This document shows, piece by piece, positions 11,013 through 23,364 of a stretch of 64,000 nt of DNA. Source of the stretch: Euglena gracilis (Eukaryota > Euglenida > Euglenophyceae > Euglenales); NCBI GenBank assembly GCA_039621445.1, contig CP154955.1, positions 2,634,619-2,698,618 of the forward strand, given 5' to 3'. The position numbers and the translations under genes were made by a program. How positions within the stretch are numbered: position 1 is the first letter of the stretch; every line of letters starts with the position of its first letter. The notes beneath the pieces were generated by a model that saw only the letters and a program-made list of their open reading frames with translations, searched no databases and had not been told where the DNA came from.

Positions 11013-13355
11013 CTGCCAGGGGGAACATTGCCATGGTTTCAGTAGTGGTCCCCCGCAAAACAACACACAATAAAATATAAAACCTGTTACCTGATACCAG
11101 GGTTTTAACAAATATGCCATTTTCCCAAATCTGAGGGGCTCAATAAGGGGTTTGGGGGGGAGTAGGATGAAAAAGGGTCCAATCTGAAGCCCCACCTTTA
11201 TTTAGGCACTCCCCACTGAGCAGCCCCTCCATTATTTCAGGGGGTTATTTCAGAAAATCCGTGCTCTATTTCATTGTTTTCCAAAAGTCAATAGAATTGT
11301 TTTCCAGCAGAGCTCGAAAACTGAGAGCGCAAAAAATGTACATCAGATTTGAATGGCTGTATTGGGCAGAAGTATTTTAAAGACCCGGGGGAGGGGGGTT
11401 CGCAACTACCCACCTACCTGGGGGGCACCGCTCGACTCGACCCAACACCCCACCAGAGGAGGGGGCTTGGCTTGGCCGTACCTTAAGTCGCCAACTTTTT
11501 TCAAATAACCTGGCATGAGGGAAAAAATCAGGGACGTATCTTTCTCGGCGCAGCACAGCTATTTGGCCACTGCCAAGGTCAGGGTATTGCCGAGGTGTTT
11601 GTGGGCAGTAAACTTTCCTTTGGGATTTTGAGAATTTGAAATATGGGCACGTTGTGGGGATTACCTGAGGAATTAGGGCAGACCCGTCTCCAACCCCAAA
11701 ATCCCACAACCAGAGCAGGTTCAACATAGGGCAGGTGGTGCTGGGTCGCCCCCCACCCCCAAACCTCCACCATCCACCATCCACCCCCTAGTGCGCTGCC
11801 AGTCTCAAAGCCCACCCATGGCAAAAACTACCACCAACCGATGCAAATACCTTTTACCCTTAGGTCCTCCTGGGTCCAGCCAATGCAAAGAACACTCCTT
11901 CGTTATAATAAATAAATAAATATTATTATATATTGCGCCTTCTTTTATTCTTCTGGAATTCAATGACCTCCTGAACGCTTAAGAAAACAATGGGGAAGAA
12001 TAGAGAAAACATGGATATAATTGGGTGTTTCCCACGCACCTCAAATGCTCTGAAATTGGGCGGGGGGGGCGGGGTGCCATTGGGGATGGGTGATTCGGTG
12101 GCTGAGCGGTGGAAATTTCATGTGTACACAACCACAACCACCCAAACAGCTATGTGTTGTGGTTGGGGCGGTGAGGCAGTTGGGGGTGGGGGACTTGGGC
12201 AAAAAAATTGGAAACATTTTCTGGTCCCCGAAAAACACCTGTGCCTTGCGTTATGGAACGAAATTGAAATGCAGGCGCCCCGTCGAAAAGTTGCAGTGGT
12301 TGGGTAATGACCCCCAGGGGTTGCCATGTTAATGGGGGGGGGGGGGGCAGGGAATCAGCAAAGAATAATGCTGACGACGATTTGACAATACGGCTAAATC
12401 CGCAAAAACTAATAAAATTCACTGGTACCGAGCATGAAATCTTGAAATCTTCTGTGTTAAAGGCCTGCAAAAAAGGCGAGCTAAAAATCAAACGTTCTTT
12501 ATGCTTTATGGTTTTACCCAACCCAAAGTGAGAAATGATATTTTTTTGCCAACCAAAGCATGAAAATAAGATAGATCCAACAACTGAACAAACCATAATG
12601 GCATTTGAAACCCTAGGACGTTTTTCGGCCATGGGGCTTTATTGTAAAAAAAAACCTCGCACCAGCCTCATTGTCTTTCAGTCAACTTTTGTGCGAGGCG
12701 GGAGGGGGGGTACAGGCCCACGCCCCCCCCCCATCCCAGGTGGTCATATCTGTGGGGGTGGACGTTGGGACGATTTTCGGGGGGTCCTCAGGGGAAAACA
12801 ACTGTGACAGAAATTTTTTTGGCCGCCGAAGGACTCCGATGCACCATTACCCGGCGTCATGGGACAAGAGCTACTTTTGCACTAGGCTGACCAAGCGTCC
12901 CCGGTTCCGAATTCGGCGGGTGGGGGGTGATGCCCCCCCTGAGTTGTTATGTGTTTTGGGAAGGGGCTGTGGGCCGGGTACTTTTATGCAAATCAAAAAA
13001 AAATATTGCAAACCATTTTTCTGGTCCTGGTGGAAGGTCATCACCTCCCCCCCCCCCACAAATAAATGACACCCCCCATAGCCAAATCTGGCCAACTTTC
13101 GGTGTGTAGAACCGGACCCCTATTTCTTCTTTCAAAGAAAATTTCATTTTTGGACGGTTTGGAGGATTGGATTTCATGCCTTTTCTGAGGGTCCTTTGAT
13201 ATCTCCAGACTGTCAGGGGGGGGGAACAACAAAAATGGGCAAACCCTTACTCCCTCGTATCTTTCAAATTCTGCAATGTGTTGTCTCTTGCATGCCAATG
13301 ACATCAGGGCTTGGGTTGGGGAACATGATGGAAGGGAATCAAGGAGGGAACACAC
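11013..13355. other. Intron-like stretch, nothing recognised
   Basis: 2.3-kb intron of the LRR gene. Homopolymer G runs occur at about 12062 and 12332 and C runs at about 12725 and 13048. No TIRs or coding domains were found. Confidence 0.5.
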
Positions 13356-13439
13356 AAGCAAGATGGAGTTGCTTCAATGTGTCGTTCGCCTTGAGTGCAT
13401 GTGCAAGAGCTTGGGCACCATCAGATGTGATATCATTGT
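13356..13439 (-). CDS. LRR exon (84 nt)
   Basis: Core NDITSDGAQALAHALKAN then DTLKQLHLA. Acceptor CTCAG|AC, donor T|GTGTGT, phase 1-1. The terminal LS of the consensus is LA here. Confidence 0.78.
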
Positions 13440-14130
13440 CTGAGCATGAAAAACCTTAAGTTATGACTGCTTAGACGAGACTGAAAATGGATGGGTTGCT
13501 GGAAACGCAGTACAGTGGAGCTGGATCACAAAAACAATGCATGAAATTCACTGTTCCGGTTCGCAGGTTCCAGGTTCCATGATGTGAATAGAAAAACACT
13601 CTCACTGAGGCCCAAGCACCCCACAGCACAATGCACTCCCCCGGATTGGTAAGAAGAAGCCTGGTTGTAACCAGTAGAAACTCCAACCACCCACTGGGGG
13701 TGCTTGAGCAGATTTGCGCTAACATTAAAATAGAGTCCCAATCTCCACCGTTTTGGTGTAAGACTTTTGAACTCCGCTGCGACATGAGATGATGCCATAA
13801 TGGCATGACGTGTCACATCATCAACACATTTTTTGAAAGAATGAATAACAATGTGCCCAGAGCAGGAGCATCATTTTCACACAAAAACAATGTGTAAAAA
13901 AAACAGGCATTTTGGCAGGTTTTTGAGATAATTCCGGCACTTCATGCTGGTGACTGGAAAAATCTCCACTGGCTGACATTGGGGGTCCATTGGAAATTCC
14001 ACTCGCTGACTTCGGAGACAATCAAAAAATCACATTTTTGAAATATGAAATAAACCCTTCACCATTTGAAAACTGCTCAAAAATCATGGGGGAAATGATT
14101 TGTCTGGCAAGAAAACACAACATGAATTAC

Positions 14131-14214
14131 CTTCCAAGAAAAACTGTTGGAGGTTGGCATTGTCCCTGAGTGCTGCCGCCATGCTCTTCACACCACCAAT
14201 ACCAATGTGGTTCC
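14131..14214 (-). CDS. LRR exon (84 nt)
   Basis: Core NHIGIGGVKSMAAALRDN then ANLQQFFLE. Acceptor CACAG|GG, donor G|GTAATT, phase 1-1. It is more diverged than the others (GIGG for GDEG, FFLE at the end), as expected for a repeat nearer one end of the solenoid. Confidence 0.75.
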
Positions 14215-15299
14215 CTGTGAAAAGCAAGCAGAAATGTTTACAGGGATCAAAGCATTGTTTAAAAACAACCACTTGAGAATAAAGCATTCTTGCTCTGCAT
14301 TAGAGTTGAGGCGAATCACAGCCACATACAATGTCATTGCAGCCACTGTGCAGTGCTGCAATGACAGTGTCTGGCAGTGGTAATGCAATTGCAGGGCAGG
14401 GCAGGGCAGGCAGGAACGGACTTGCCTCGACTCCATTTTTTCTTCACCGTAACCCAAACGACAACCCCCGTACGTAATACCCCGTTAACCCACGTAACAA
14501 ACCCCTGTTGGCCAACCAAACCAACCAACTGCCCCCAGTGAAGAAAATGTGCACTTCTAAAAAGGCTTTTTCATGGGGACGTTGGTAAAAAAAAGTTGAA
14601 TCTTCGCATGACCAAAGATCAATGGAAATACCATACATTTGTCAAAATTTCATACCTAAACAGATATTTAACCATTATGAGGGAATAAGATTGTAACCAA
14701 TGATCGTAGACGGCTCTAAGAGGCATGATGGTTTTTTGAAAAAAAAATCTTCAGTTCCCAAGCACGTTTCATACTTTCTGGCCGCGCACTGTCAGTGGAG
14801 GGGAGACATCGATCCATGAAAGGGACAAGATATATATTCAGCAATATTCAGTGGCATATTCCCGATTCCCCAGTTTGTCACCTCCCCCTGGTGCCCACCA
14901 GGCCGATGCACCCCGCAGGGCAAACACTGAAAATGAGGCAAATTCATGTCCCCTGTGGGGTTGTGGCTCGGGTGGTGCAGGGGCGGGCCAAGACGCAAAG
15001 TTCAGGCCATGCTGTCAGCGGGGAACGTTGGGCACTAGAAAGCTGTCGACCTCCAGAAGAAGGACAACTGGGGCTTGGTTCGGAATGGGGTTGATCGGAG
15101 GGCGGAAAAACGGAATTTTCAAGCCAATCTGCGGGACCGGGGATGGACGCCCAATTTGAAAGGAAAAATCTTACTTGGAAAAAAACCCTGCCAGGGGGTA
15201 AAAAAATGCCGAAAATGGCTCTCCTCCCCCGATGCATTTTATGCAGCTGGACGGCACACTTTGGGAGCCACGGTTCCCAAACGAGACACCCGATGCGTT

Positions 15300-16426
15300 G
15301 AGCAGGCTTGGGGACAGTGTTCACTGCCCTCCGGGCAAAAGATGGGGGAAACACAGCCTGGTTGAAGCAGCAGCATGGGATGCTCTCTTCCCCCCAGGCA
15401 AAACAATACGAGATCTGGTTGGAAGCACAGTGGACCAAGGCCTCCTTGTTCTTTGCCAGGGTCTCTCAAACCAGCCTTTTGATTTCCTGCCTTCTCTTGG
15501 ATTATCCCACATGGAACTCTGCGTCACCAAATCTAAATGCCCTTATTAGGAATGACGCAAAAAAACGTTTGAAGAAGTATGTTGTGTGAAGAATGCTTGT
15601 TGTGAAATGAAATGAACATATTTCGGCAGAGATCACTGTGCAACATCTTTTGCTGGGGGGAAAATAAGATGTCCATTGGTAACTCATAGGAACTGGAAAG
15701 AATAAGGAACCAAACACCGGTCCTATGAAAAACTTCTCAGCAGCAAGACTAAGGGGCACGCACTCTGGAAAAGAAATTCGGATATTGAATGGGATAGCAG
15801 TGATGCTGTTTCTGTTTCAACTTGCAAAAGCAGGGTGGATGGTGGAAAGACACTTGCGTGGGATGGACAACAGTGGTCCTATGGTCTGGGTATTTCCTTG
15901 TGGGCCGCTTCCACTTCTCAATCCACTGTCTACAACCTTCCTTGTTGCCCTGCACATGTGAATGGGAGCCTCCTGCCCCAATTGCAATGACAGAAGCACA
16001 TGTAGAGATGCATCGTTCCCGCGGTGATGAGTTTTGTCCATCATTAGACAACCATCACAGATTGATCCGACGGATCCTCCGAGCTTCCCAGCGCGCCATG
16101 GTGCACAAAACAAGAGTCAAACAAAAGGCGATCCCAATAGAACTGGCGGCCTCCCACGTGAGCAGATTCACCTACTTGCCATCCGATATCCCTTGGAAGC
16201 CCTTGACTTTCGGCTGAAAGCCAAAGAGCAAGAATTTGTAATGTATCAAATGATCCAGCTGAGCAACAACACAAATATTATCTCAGCCCCAGCCTTCACT
16301 CCTAAAAACAATGCAAAATATGCAGCAAAATCATTGAGATTCTGGATTTCATATGAGAGATCTTTATTTGATGAGCGCATCGAAAGTCATTGGAGAAAAG
16401 TGCTCCATTTAATGAACAAAAAGTAA
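15300..16426 (+). pseudogene. Coding-like remnant, family not recognised
   Basis: Several plus-strand frames have protein-like composition unlike the surrounding repeats: 15308-15589 (ends NDAKKRLKKYVV), 15725-15961, and 16034-16426 (contains KAKEQEFVMYQMIQLSNN and ends HWRKVLHLMNKK). They lie in different frames and are separated by stops. This suggests one decayed ORF, perhaps of a transposon inserted in the large LRR-gene intron. No catalytic motif could be identified, and chance ORFs remain possible. Confidence 0.25.
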
Positions 16427-18189
16427 AATTCAAATTTGGGAACTGTGGTTCCTATTTTTTTGTTTGACAATGGTCCAGATTGTGTCAGGAGCCCATGCTC
16501 TCTTAGAAAGGAAAGGGGGGGGAAGGGGAGTAGGAAGGCAGAATGGCAAAAAAAAGCTTGACAAGAGGGGGGCAGGGTCACAGGGGGGGATGGGGGGTCA
16601 CGGGGGGAAGAATTGGGGGTTCACAGCAGCTTTGCAGAATTGTCAAAAAGTCAAAAAATGCGGGAAATTTCCTTTAAACTTGGCGTTTCCTCAAACTTCT
16701 GTGGTCCCGAATCCGGGTCACTGCGGGTCGGGTCACGGGTTCACAGAGGAGGGGGGTTACCAGGACGACACCACCAAAGGCTTGCAGCACCCGGAAAATT
16801 GGAGGCCTTGGTGCGCTTAGTTGTGGAGTACCCCAGAAAGTTTGTGTGAAATGAGGTTCAAAGGCGCGTGGTCTTACTCCGAGCGCCTTTGTTTGGGCCC
16901 TTGCAGTCTTCAAATGAAGTCTGTACATTTTTGTTTGGACCCAGGAGATGAACGGCTGCATACGTTTTGTGTCCTTTGATGAGTGAAACGAGATTTGCCT
17001 GTTGTCAACTTGTAATCCTTATTTTGAACATGGGTACAACTGGCTACAGACCTTGGAGAATTAAGCAAAGTCTCGTTTTTGGGTCTGGGGCCAAAAAAAC
17101 ACGAGAAGAAATATATTGCCTAACAAAGGCAACCATTTTAAATCCTACCAGCACCCAAGACAACGCTAAGCTTTGAATGGCTGCCACATCTTGGATACTG
17201 GACAGCAACATGAAAAATTTATTGGAGCAAAATCAGCAAAGCTACAACTGCACAGGTGCGCAATGGGGAAGAGGCTTCAAATCAAACCAACCACGGTGGA
17301 TGGCCGATGCCAGGGAAAATGGATATTGTCACTCCTCAGTGTGATAACAAAATTGGTACTGTAATAAAAACTGTTCTTTTCCCTTTATGGATGCAGTGGT
17401 CCCAAAACGTGATGGAATGTCAAAATGAAAAACACAGTCCTCAAAGACTGATGAGATGGTCGGGAAATTTTACGTCATTCAACTTTTCAGAGAAATTCTG
17501 GGCATCCCAGAATTTCTCAATTTGGAAGATTTTTTCCTCAATTGCATTCATTATACAGAAAAGTTTTGGCCATGTTTTTCTCTCGGCCGCAAGCAAATAA
17601 TCCCGCCATCAAAGTCTGACCGTGTGAGCCCCAGGGCTCAAAATAAAAGTTGCACGTTGGACACACACAGGAAATGTGACCTTCGCAGACATTGGAAATG
17701 GGGCCATATCAAGATCATTTTCAATTCAAGGCTAGTCGCTCTCCATCGCTACACCCATTTCTTTGAAAGCCCCCCCCCCCCGCCTATGACATGAAGTAGA
17801 ACACCAGCACCTTGACTGCAGGATCGATCAAAAAAATTGGGAACCGTGGTTCCTAAATTTCAAAGATGACCCCCACCCTGCAAATAGGGGCTTGCAAAAT
17901 AGGCAGTGGGAACAAAAAGGTGTGTGCTGCCAAAAAAACCATTCTTCGTTTTGAAGCAATGTGGCAACTTGGACTTCACCTGTTGATACCCAAGGAGAGA
18001 ATGAAGACGCACATCAACTTTGACGCCCCGCCCCTGCAACTTTGACTCGTTGACCCCAACCTGTCCGAGGCCCCGATCAATTTCAAAATAGGGGGGGGTT
18101 CAGACATCTAAAAAGTCTTTTGGAACAAATTTCAGGGGGAAGGAAAGTGTGTTTTACCCCCCCTACGGAAACTGACATTGGGCAGCAGC
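16427..18189. other. Intron-like stretch, nothing recognised
   Basis: Contains G-rich runs at 16515-16620 and ordinary mixed sequence to 18.1 kb. No feature is supported. Confidence 0.5.
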
Positions 18190-18197
18190 GTTGGGAC

Positions 18198-18645
18198 CAG
18201 GGAATTTCTTAAGGACCCCGGGGGGGGGGGGGGGGCCAGCCTCCGGCTGGCAAAAAGGCTGCTGGCTGGATTTGAGCTGCTGGCTGGACCCCCCGGGGGG
18301 TGGGGGGGGGGGTTCCGGGGTTGGAGGGGGCTGGGCTGGGCTGGGTCGACGAAAAACAAAATTTTCTAACACATTTTTGCCATTTTCGACATTTTGATGG
18401 GTGGAGCTAGGTCAAGGCTGGGGGGCCGTGCTGGAGGAAGCTGCAATGAGGGGAAAAAATGAAGGGACAGGTGAGCTGGGTAGCCCAATTGGCCGGCCGG
18501 GCTGGACCCGACTTTATTTCACTTGACCCCCCCGGGGGGGGGGGGGCTCCCAGCCCGAACTTGGGCTGCTGGCTGGATTTGAGCTGCTGGCTGGCTGGAC
18601 CCCCCCCCGGGGGGTAGGGTACCCTCCGGCTTAAGGAATTCCCTG
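18198..18645. mobile_element. hAT-type MITE, copy B
   Basis: 448 bp bounded by CAGGGAATTTCTTAAG and CTTAAGGAATTCCCTG. It is flanked by a perfect 8-bp direct repeat GTTGGGAC (18190-18197 and 18646-18653). It matches copy A at 4910-5375 over nearly its whole length in the opposite orientation, including a conserved middle block (the 18360-18500 region with CATTTTTGCCATTTTCGAC). It has no coding capacity, so it needs a transposase in trans. The intact duplication makes this the best-defined element of the family. Confidence 0.9.
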
Positions 18646-18982
18646 GTTGGGACCCGCACTCAAACCAGGGCCGCAAACCCACGCGCGGCGGGAACACCGA
18701 GCCAGCGCACGGCACCGGCCCTGGGTGAGCCGTGGAAAAACGTCGCGCGGAGCCGAGGCCCCACACCGACGCCTCAAAAAAGTGGCCGTTTTTTGGGAAC
18801 CGCTGATTTTCGGTCATGCCTCTCAGCGCCGTCTAAGATGATTCCTGCCCAACAAAACCTCACATCAAGCAACTAAAATACGAAGGTCAGCAAATGAGTG
18901 GTCGGGCTAATTTTGCCTGTCAGAATTTTATGGGATATTTTTTGCAGAAACCATATTATAAAACGGGATGAGATCAGCACGC

Positions 18983-19066
18983 CTGAGAGATTCAGACACT
19001 TCACCGTTGTGTTGGAATGCAATACTTCTGAAACAGCATTTGCACCTTGAAAACCCAAATCCTCAC
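18983..19066 (-). CDS. LRR exon with GC donor (84 nt)
   Basis: Core EDLGFQGANAVSEVLHSN then TTVKCLNLS. Acceptor TCTCAG|GT. Exactly 84 nt later the sequence reads CTCAG|GCGTGC, i.e. a GC rather than GT donor in the expected place. It is the most 5' LRR exon found; the next exon downstream lies 4.8 kb away. GC donors are a known minor class in eukaryotes and commoner in some protists. Confidence 0.7.
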
Positions 19067-19259
19067 CTGAGAATGGTAACAAAGAATGCCCTTTTCAGAA
19101 AATAATAAATACAACGACACTATTGCAATTTCAATTTCGACAAATGGCTGGACAACCAGCCGGATTCCTTGACCAATCATTTGACAATGTTTGAACTTGA
19201 AAAATGAAATTAAAACCCCCTTCCCAAGTATTGCAGTCGCAATGGCACTGACTTGGAAA

Positions 19260-20610
19260 TTACACCTAGCACTCACAATTTTGGGACGTCCCGCCAAAAT
19301 TGTTGACCACTTTTGCCATAACTTTGGGCTCTTTTGCCAAAACGCTTGGGACCTTTCGCCAAAATTTTTGGGATTGCCAAATTTTTGGGATTCCGTTGCA
19401 GAGACTTTGGTACTCAGCAGTCAAAAATTTTAGGACTTTTTGCAAAAGCTCTCTGAATACAACAAATCACTCTCTAAACAAACCACTGCAACCCCACGGC
19501 TCTTCCGAGCAACGCAGCTGATGTAAATCATACCCAGTGGAAATGCCTCACCCTCCCTCTCAGTGCCCCCCCCCCAAAGTGACCAAAACGTTTTGCCAAA
19601 ATTGCCCCCTCAAAAAAAGTGGATATTTGCCTTCCACGCCGAAGGCGGCGAAAGCAAATTTGACCCCCCCAAAGTGTCTGCTTTCCTGGGCTGGCCATTT
19701 TTTTTGTGCCTGAAGGGTGGGGGGGGTGAGACTTTGGGGGGGTGGACAATTAGGGGGGGGGGCTTGAGGACTCCCCACCTCCTCATTTTTTTAACCCGTG
19801 CAAAATTGGTCGACTTTTTGTGCGTAGGGTTTTTCGTCACAACTTTTCTTATTCGGCAAATATTACAAATGTCGAAACGGACGTTTTTTGGAGGATTTCC
19901 AAGCCCTTTTGCAGCCTTGCCGAAATTGGTCCGTCTTGTCCCGGAAACCAATAAGCCAATTGGGGGGTGGGGGCGAGTTTTTTGGCTGATTTGTGCCAAA
20001 AATGAGCACTTTAGACAAGTGGGTACAAAAATTCTCGACTGGCAGCCCTGCCAGCGGACCCTCCGTTCTGAATCCTGTGTTTAAAACGCAGGCCTCAGGA
20101 TGAAGTATGCGTCTAAGTTTTTGCCACAGAAAACGTCCTGCAGTTCACCCTCGGTCAGACGGCGGCAACACCTTCTTGGTCGACGGGCTGCATGTGCAGC
20201 ATTCAACCCGGCAAAGCTGGAATTTTTTGTTTTGAGAAAAAAAATATTTTTTTTGGAATTTATTTCGAAAAATCATCTTTTTTGGCTTCGTTTTGAACGA
20301 GCTGCCAGTGATGCCGGGGTTTGGATGGACAAGCATTCCAAAAAAACACACAGCAGGCAGGCAAAGGGGAACAAAAAATTGGCAAGTCCCAAAAACTTGC
20401 AAAAAAGTCCCAAAAGTGCCAGACCACGGAGTCCCAAATCTCTGAAATTAGTACTCTTTTCATTTGCAAAAAGGTTCCAAAAATTTTGGCAAAAGTGTCC
20501 AAAATTATGGCAAAATGTACACAAATATTTTGCAAAAGGTTCCAAAAATTTTGGCAAAAATGCCAAAAATTATGGCAAAACATCCCAAAAAATGTGAGTG
20601 TTAGGTGTAA
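19260..20610. mobile_element. 1.35-kb TIR element, copy 1
   Basis: Bounded by TTACACCTAGCACTCACA and TGTGAGTGTTAGGTGTAA. The subterminal zones (19280-19440, 20390-20600) are arrays of CCAAAATTTTTGGGAC / TTTTGCCAAAA words. The interior holds C/G runs and no transposase. Copy 2 at 21351-22679 is the same element inverted. No target duplication is evident for this copy (AA on the left, CC on the right). Confidence 0.75.
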
Positions 20611-20825
20611 CCACCCCAAAGCCCCCCCCCCAGATGATCCAACCACACCACTACTGTACCGGGGTTCCTTCCTCCTCCCCTTCCTAAATGATCCAATTTA
20701 TGGTCCAAAAATGCAACACAAACCTCAAAATACCAAGAATCAACCGTCCAGAAATGGCTTCCATCTGGATTTGACATATCAATCAAGACCACCCATTCAT
20801 GGGCCCGCCAGTTTCCCTCAGGCTG

Positions 20826-21003
20826 ACAAACCAAAGAGGACATACAAAAAAACAACAAAAAAAAAAAAAAAAAACAAAAATAAAGAAAAAAAAAAGAAAA
20901 AAAAAGAAAAAGAAAAGAAACAAAAAGAAAAAAGAGAAAAATCAAAAAAGAACAAAAACCAAAAAACCCAAAAATCGCAAACAAATAAACATAAACAAAA
21001 CTA
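20826..21003. repeat. A-rich purine tract
   Basis: About 180 bp composed almost wholly of A with scattered G and C. It lies in the 740-bp spacer between the two inverted TIR elements. The Lys-rich frame is an artefact of the tract. Confidence 0.85.
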
Positions 21004-21111
21004 AATAATGACATTATTACTCCTCCTTGGTGAGAAAATGAAAATGGCTGCAGATGGTTCTTTCCTCAAATTCTCTTCTTCTCAAATATCAAAACAACCA
21101 AAATCCAGCTT

Positions 21112-21290
21112 GGGGGGGGCATTGGAGATCAGGCGGTGAACTTCGGATTTTTCGGGCGGGACCCCCCCCTCTTCATTGGAAATACATGGACGAACTTCAC
21201 CAGTGAACTTCACCAGTGAAGTTTCTCCATGAAATTCCTTTAGGGGCGGAGCCCCCCACCCCACCCCCCTGCCTAACCTCCATTTTGTTG
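21112..21290. repeat. GTTCACC-family element, short copy
   Basis: Contains GGAGATCAGGCGGTGAACTT, ACTTCACCAGTGAACTTCAC and ends CCCCCTGCCTAACCTCC. The same words occur in the longer copies at 60.3-60.9 and 62.4-62.8 kb in the opposite orientation. Confidence 0.6.
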
Positions 21291-21350
21291 TCATTTGGGG
21301 TCAGATTTTCACAAAAATGAAAACCAGACTCTATGAACCCAAAGCTATTA

Positions 21351-22679
21351 TTACACCTAACGCTCACATTTTTTGGGATGTTTTGCCATAATTTTTGGCA
21401 CTTTTGCCAAAAAAATTTGGAACCTTTTGCAAAATATTTGTGTACGTTTTGCCATAATTTTGGACACTTTTGCCAAAATTTTTGGAACCTTTTTGAAAAT
21501 GAAAAGAGTACTTTTTTCAGAAATTTGGGACTCCGTGGTCTGGCACCTTTGGGACTTTATTGCAAGTTTTTGGGACTTGCCAATTTTTTGTTCTCCTTTG
21601 CCTGCTGTGTGTTTTTTTTGGAATGCCTGTCCATCCAAACGCCGATGTAACTGGCAGCTTGTTCAAAACGAAGCCAAAAAAGATGTTTCTTTCAAAAAAA
21701 ATTCCAAAAAACACATGTTTTTCTCAAAACAAAAAAACTCCAGCTGCGCCGGGTTGAATGCTGTACATGCAGCCCATCGCCGTCTGACCGAGGATAAGCT
21801 GGAGGACATCTTCTGTGGCAAAAGCTGCTACTTAGACGCACACTCCACCCTGAGTCCTACGTTTTAAACACAGGACTCAGGGCGGAGGGTCTGCTGGCAG
21901 GGCTTGCCAGTCAAAAAAAAATTTTGTACCCACTTCCTTGAAGTGCCCATTTTGGCACAAAATCAGCCAAAAACACATTTCCCTTGCCTCCCTCACCCCC
22001 CAATTGGCTAATTGGCCTCTGGGACAAGACAGACCATATTCAGCAAGGCTGCAAAAGGGCTCAGAAAGCCTCCAAAAAAGTCTGTTTCGACATTTTTAAT
22101 ATTTGCCGAATAAGGAAAGTTATGGCGAATCCCACTGTGCACAAGGAAATCGACCAATTTTGCACAGGTAAACAGTGGGGGGTCTTTGAGCCCCCCCCAC
22201 CCCCCCCCCATTGTCCCCCCCCCCTAATATCTCACCCCCACCCTTCAGGTGAAGAAATTTGGCTAATTTTGGGGGGTCAAATTTTCTTTCGGCGCCTTCG
22301 GCGCAGAAGCCAAATGGACACTGTCCATGAGGGCAAATTTGGCAAAATGCTTTGGTCACTTTGGGGGGAAACTGAGAGGGGTGAGGCCTTTCAACTGGGT
22401 ATGACCTGATTTACATCAACTGGGTTGCTCTGAAGGCCGTGGGTTTGCAGTGCTTTGTTCAGAGAGCGATTTGTTTGATTTAGAGAGCTTTTGCAAAAAG
22501 TCCCAAAAATTTTGACCGCCGAGTACCAAAGTCTTTGCAACGGAATCCCAAAAATTTGGCAACGGTCCCAAAAGTTTTGGCGAAACGTCCCAGGCATTTT
22601 GGCAAAAGAGCCCAAAATTATGGCAAAAGTGGTCAACAATTTTGGCGGGACATCCCAAAATTGTGAGTGTTAGGTGTAA
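21351..22679. mobile_element. 1.33-kb TIR element, copy 2 (inverted)
   Basis: Bounded by TTACACCTAACGCTCACA and TGTGAGTGTTAGGTGTAA. It is flanked on both sides by TA, compatible with a TA target duplication as in Tc1/mariner-like elements. It is the reverse complement of copy 1 (for example the ATTTGCCGAATAAG region near 22100 versus 19850). The two copies could fold into a 1.3-kb hairpin. Confidence 0.75.
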
Positions 22680-23322
22680 TATAGGGATTCCACAAATTTG
22701 TGCTGAACAACTTGATTCTAATTGATGATTGTTCATGATTATTTGTGATTGCTCGTGATTATCCGCAGTGCCAAAAAACCATCCGGTCGTTTGCACTTTT
22801 CTGCACAAAACAGCCAGATGCAGTTGTGTTCAATATAATTTTGCATCATTTTTTGCGGTGTTTTGCAGTGAAAATTTGCCAAATTTTTCAGAATTCCACA
22901 AAAAAAATCAGTTTCTGAATAATCACACTCAATTTTGGGGGGCATTTGAGCCATTTCTTTCCATTTTTGTCCATTTTGGCCAGCTGTCTTAACTTTCAAC
23001 GTTGGACATTTCAACCAATTTTGAAACACAGACGTGGTTTTATCGTGTTTCTGCAATCCTCCTAGATGCCCCATTCGTTCATTCAAACATCCTCGTGGCC
23101 TGCCTCTGTGCAGTCTTCAGGAGGCCAAGTTTCACCAGCTCACAATTTGTCCATCTTGACCTTTCTCCAGCACTCATCATCCTCCGCTGACCTCTGGGAC
23201 AGCGCAGTTGCGCATCACGCCAGCTTGTAGACTTTTATATCACGAAGAAAACAGGGGAGGAGTTAAGACGATGACAACTTTCGCCCAAAATAGCACTCTT
23301 GGCCGTTTTGAAGGGACAGAAT
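22680..23322. other. Unassigned stretch
   Basis: Short tandem GTGATTGTTCATGATT-like words at 22725-22765. A 62-codon plus-strand frame at 23002-23190 has no recognisable motif. Confidence 0.4.
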
Positions 23323-23364
23323 TTTTCGGCCCAGCGCTTTTGCGGCAAAGCGCTGGGCCGAAAA
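23323..23364. repeat. Perfect 18-bp-stem hairpin
   Basis: TTTTCGGCCCAGCGCTTT (23323-23340), loop TGCGGC, then the exact complement (23347-23364). There is no T-run after it that would suggest a Pol III terminator. Confidence 0.85.

Noticed and set aside
20799-21014. Lys-rich and Phe-rich frames of up to 227 codons
   Set aside because: They come from the A-rich purine tract between the TIR elements.
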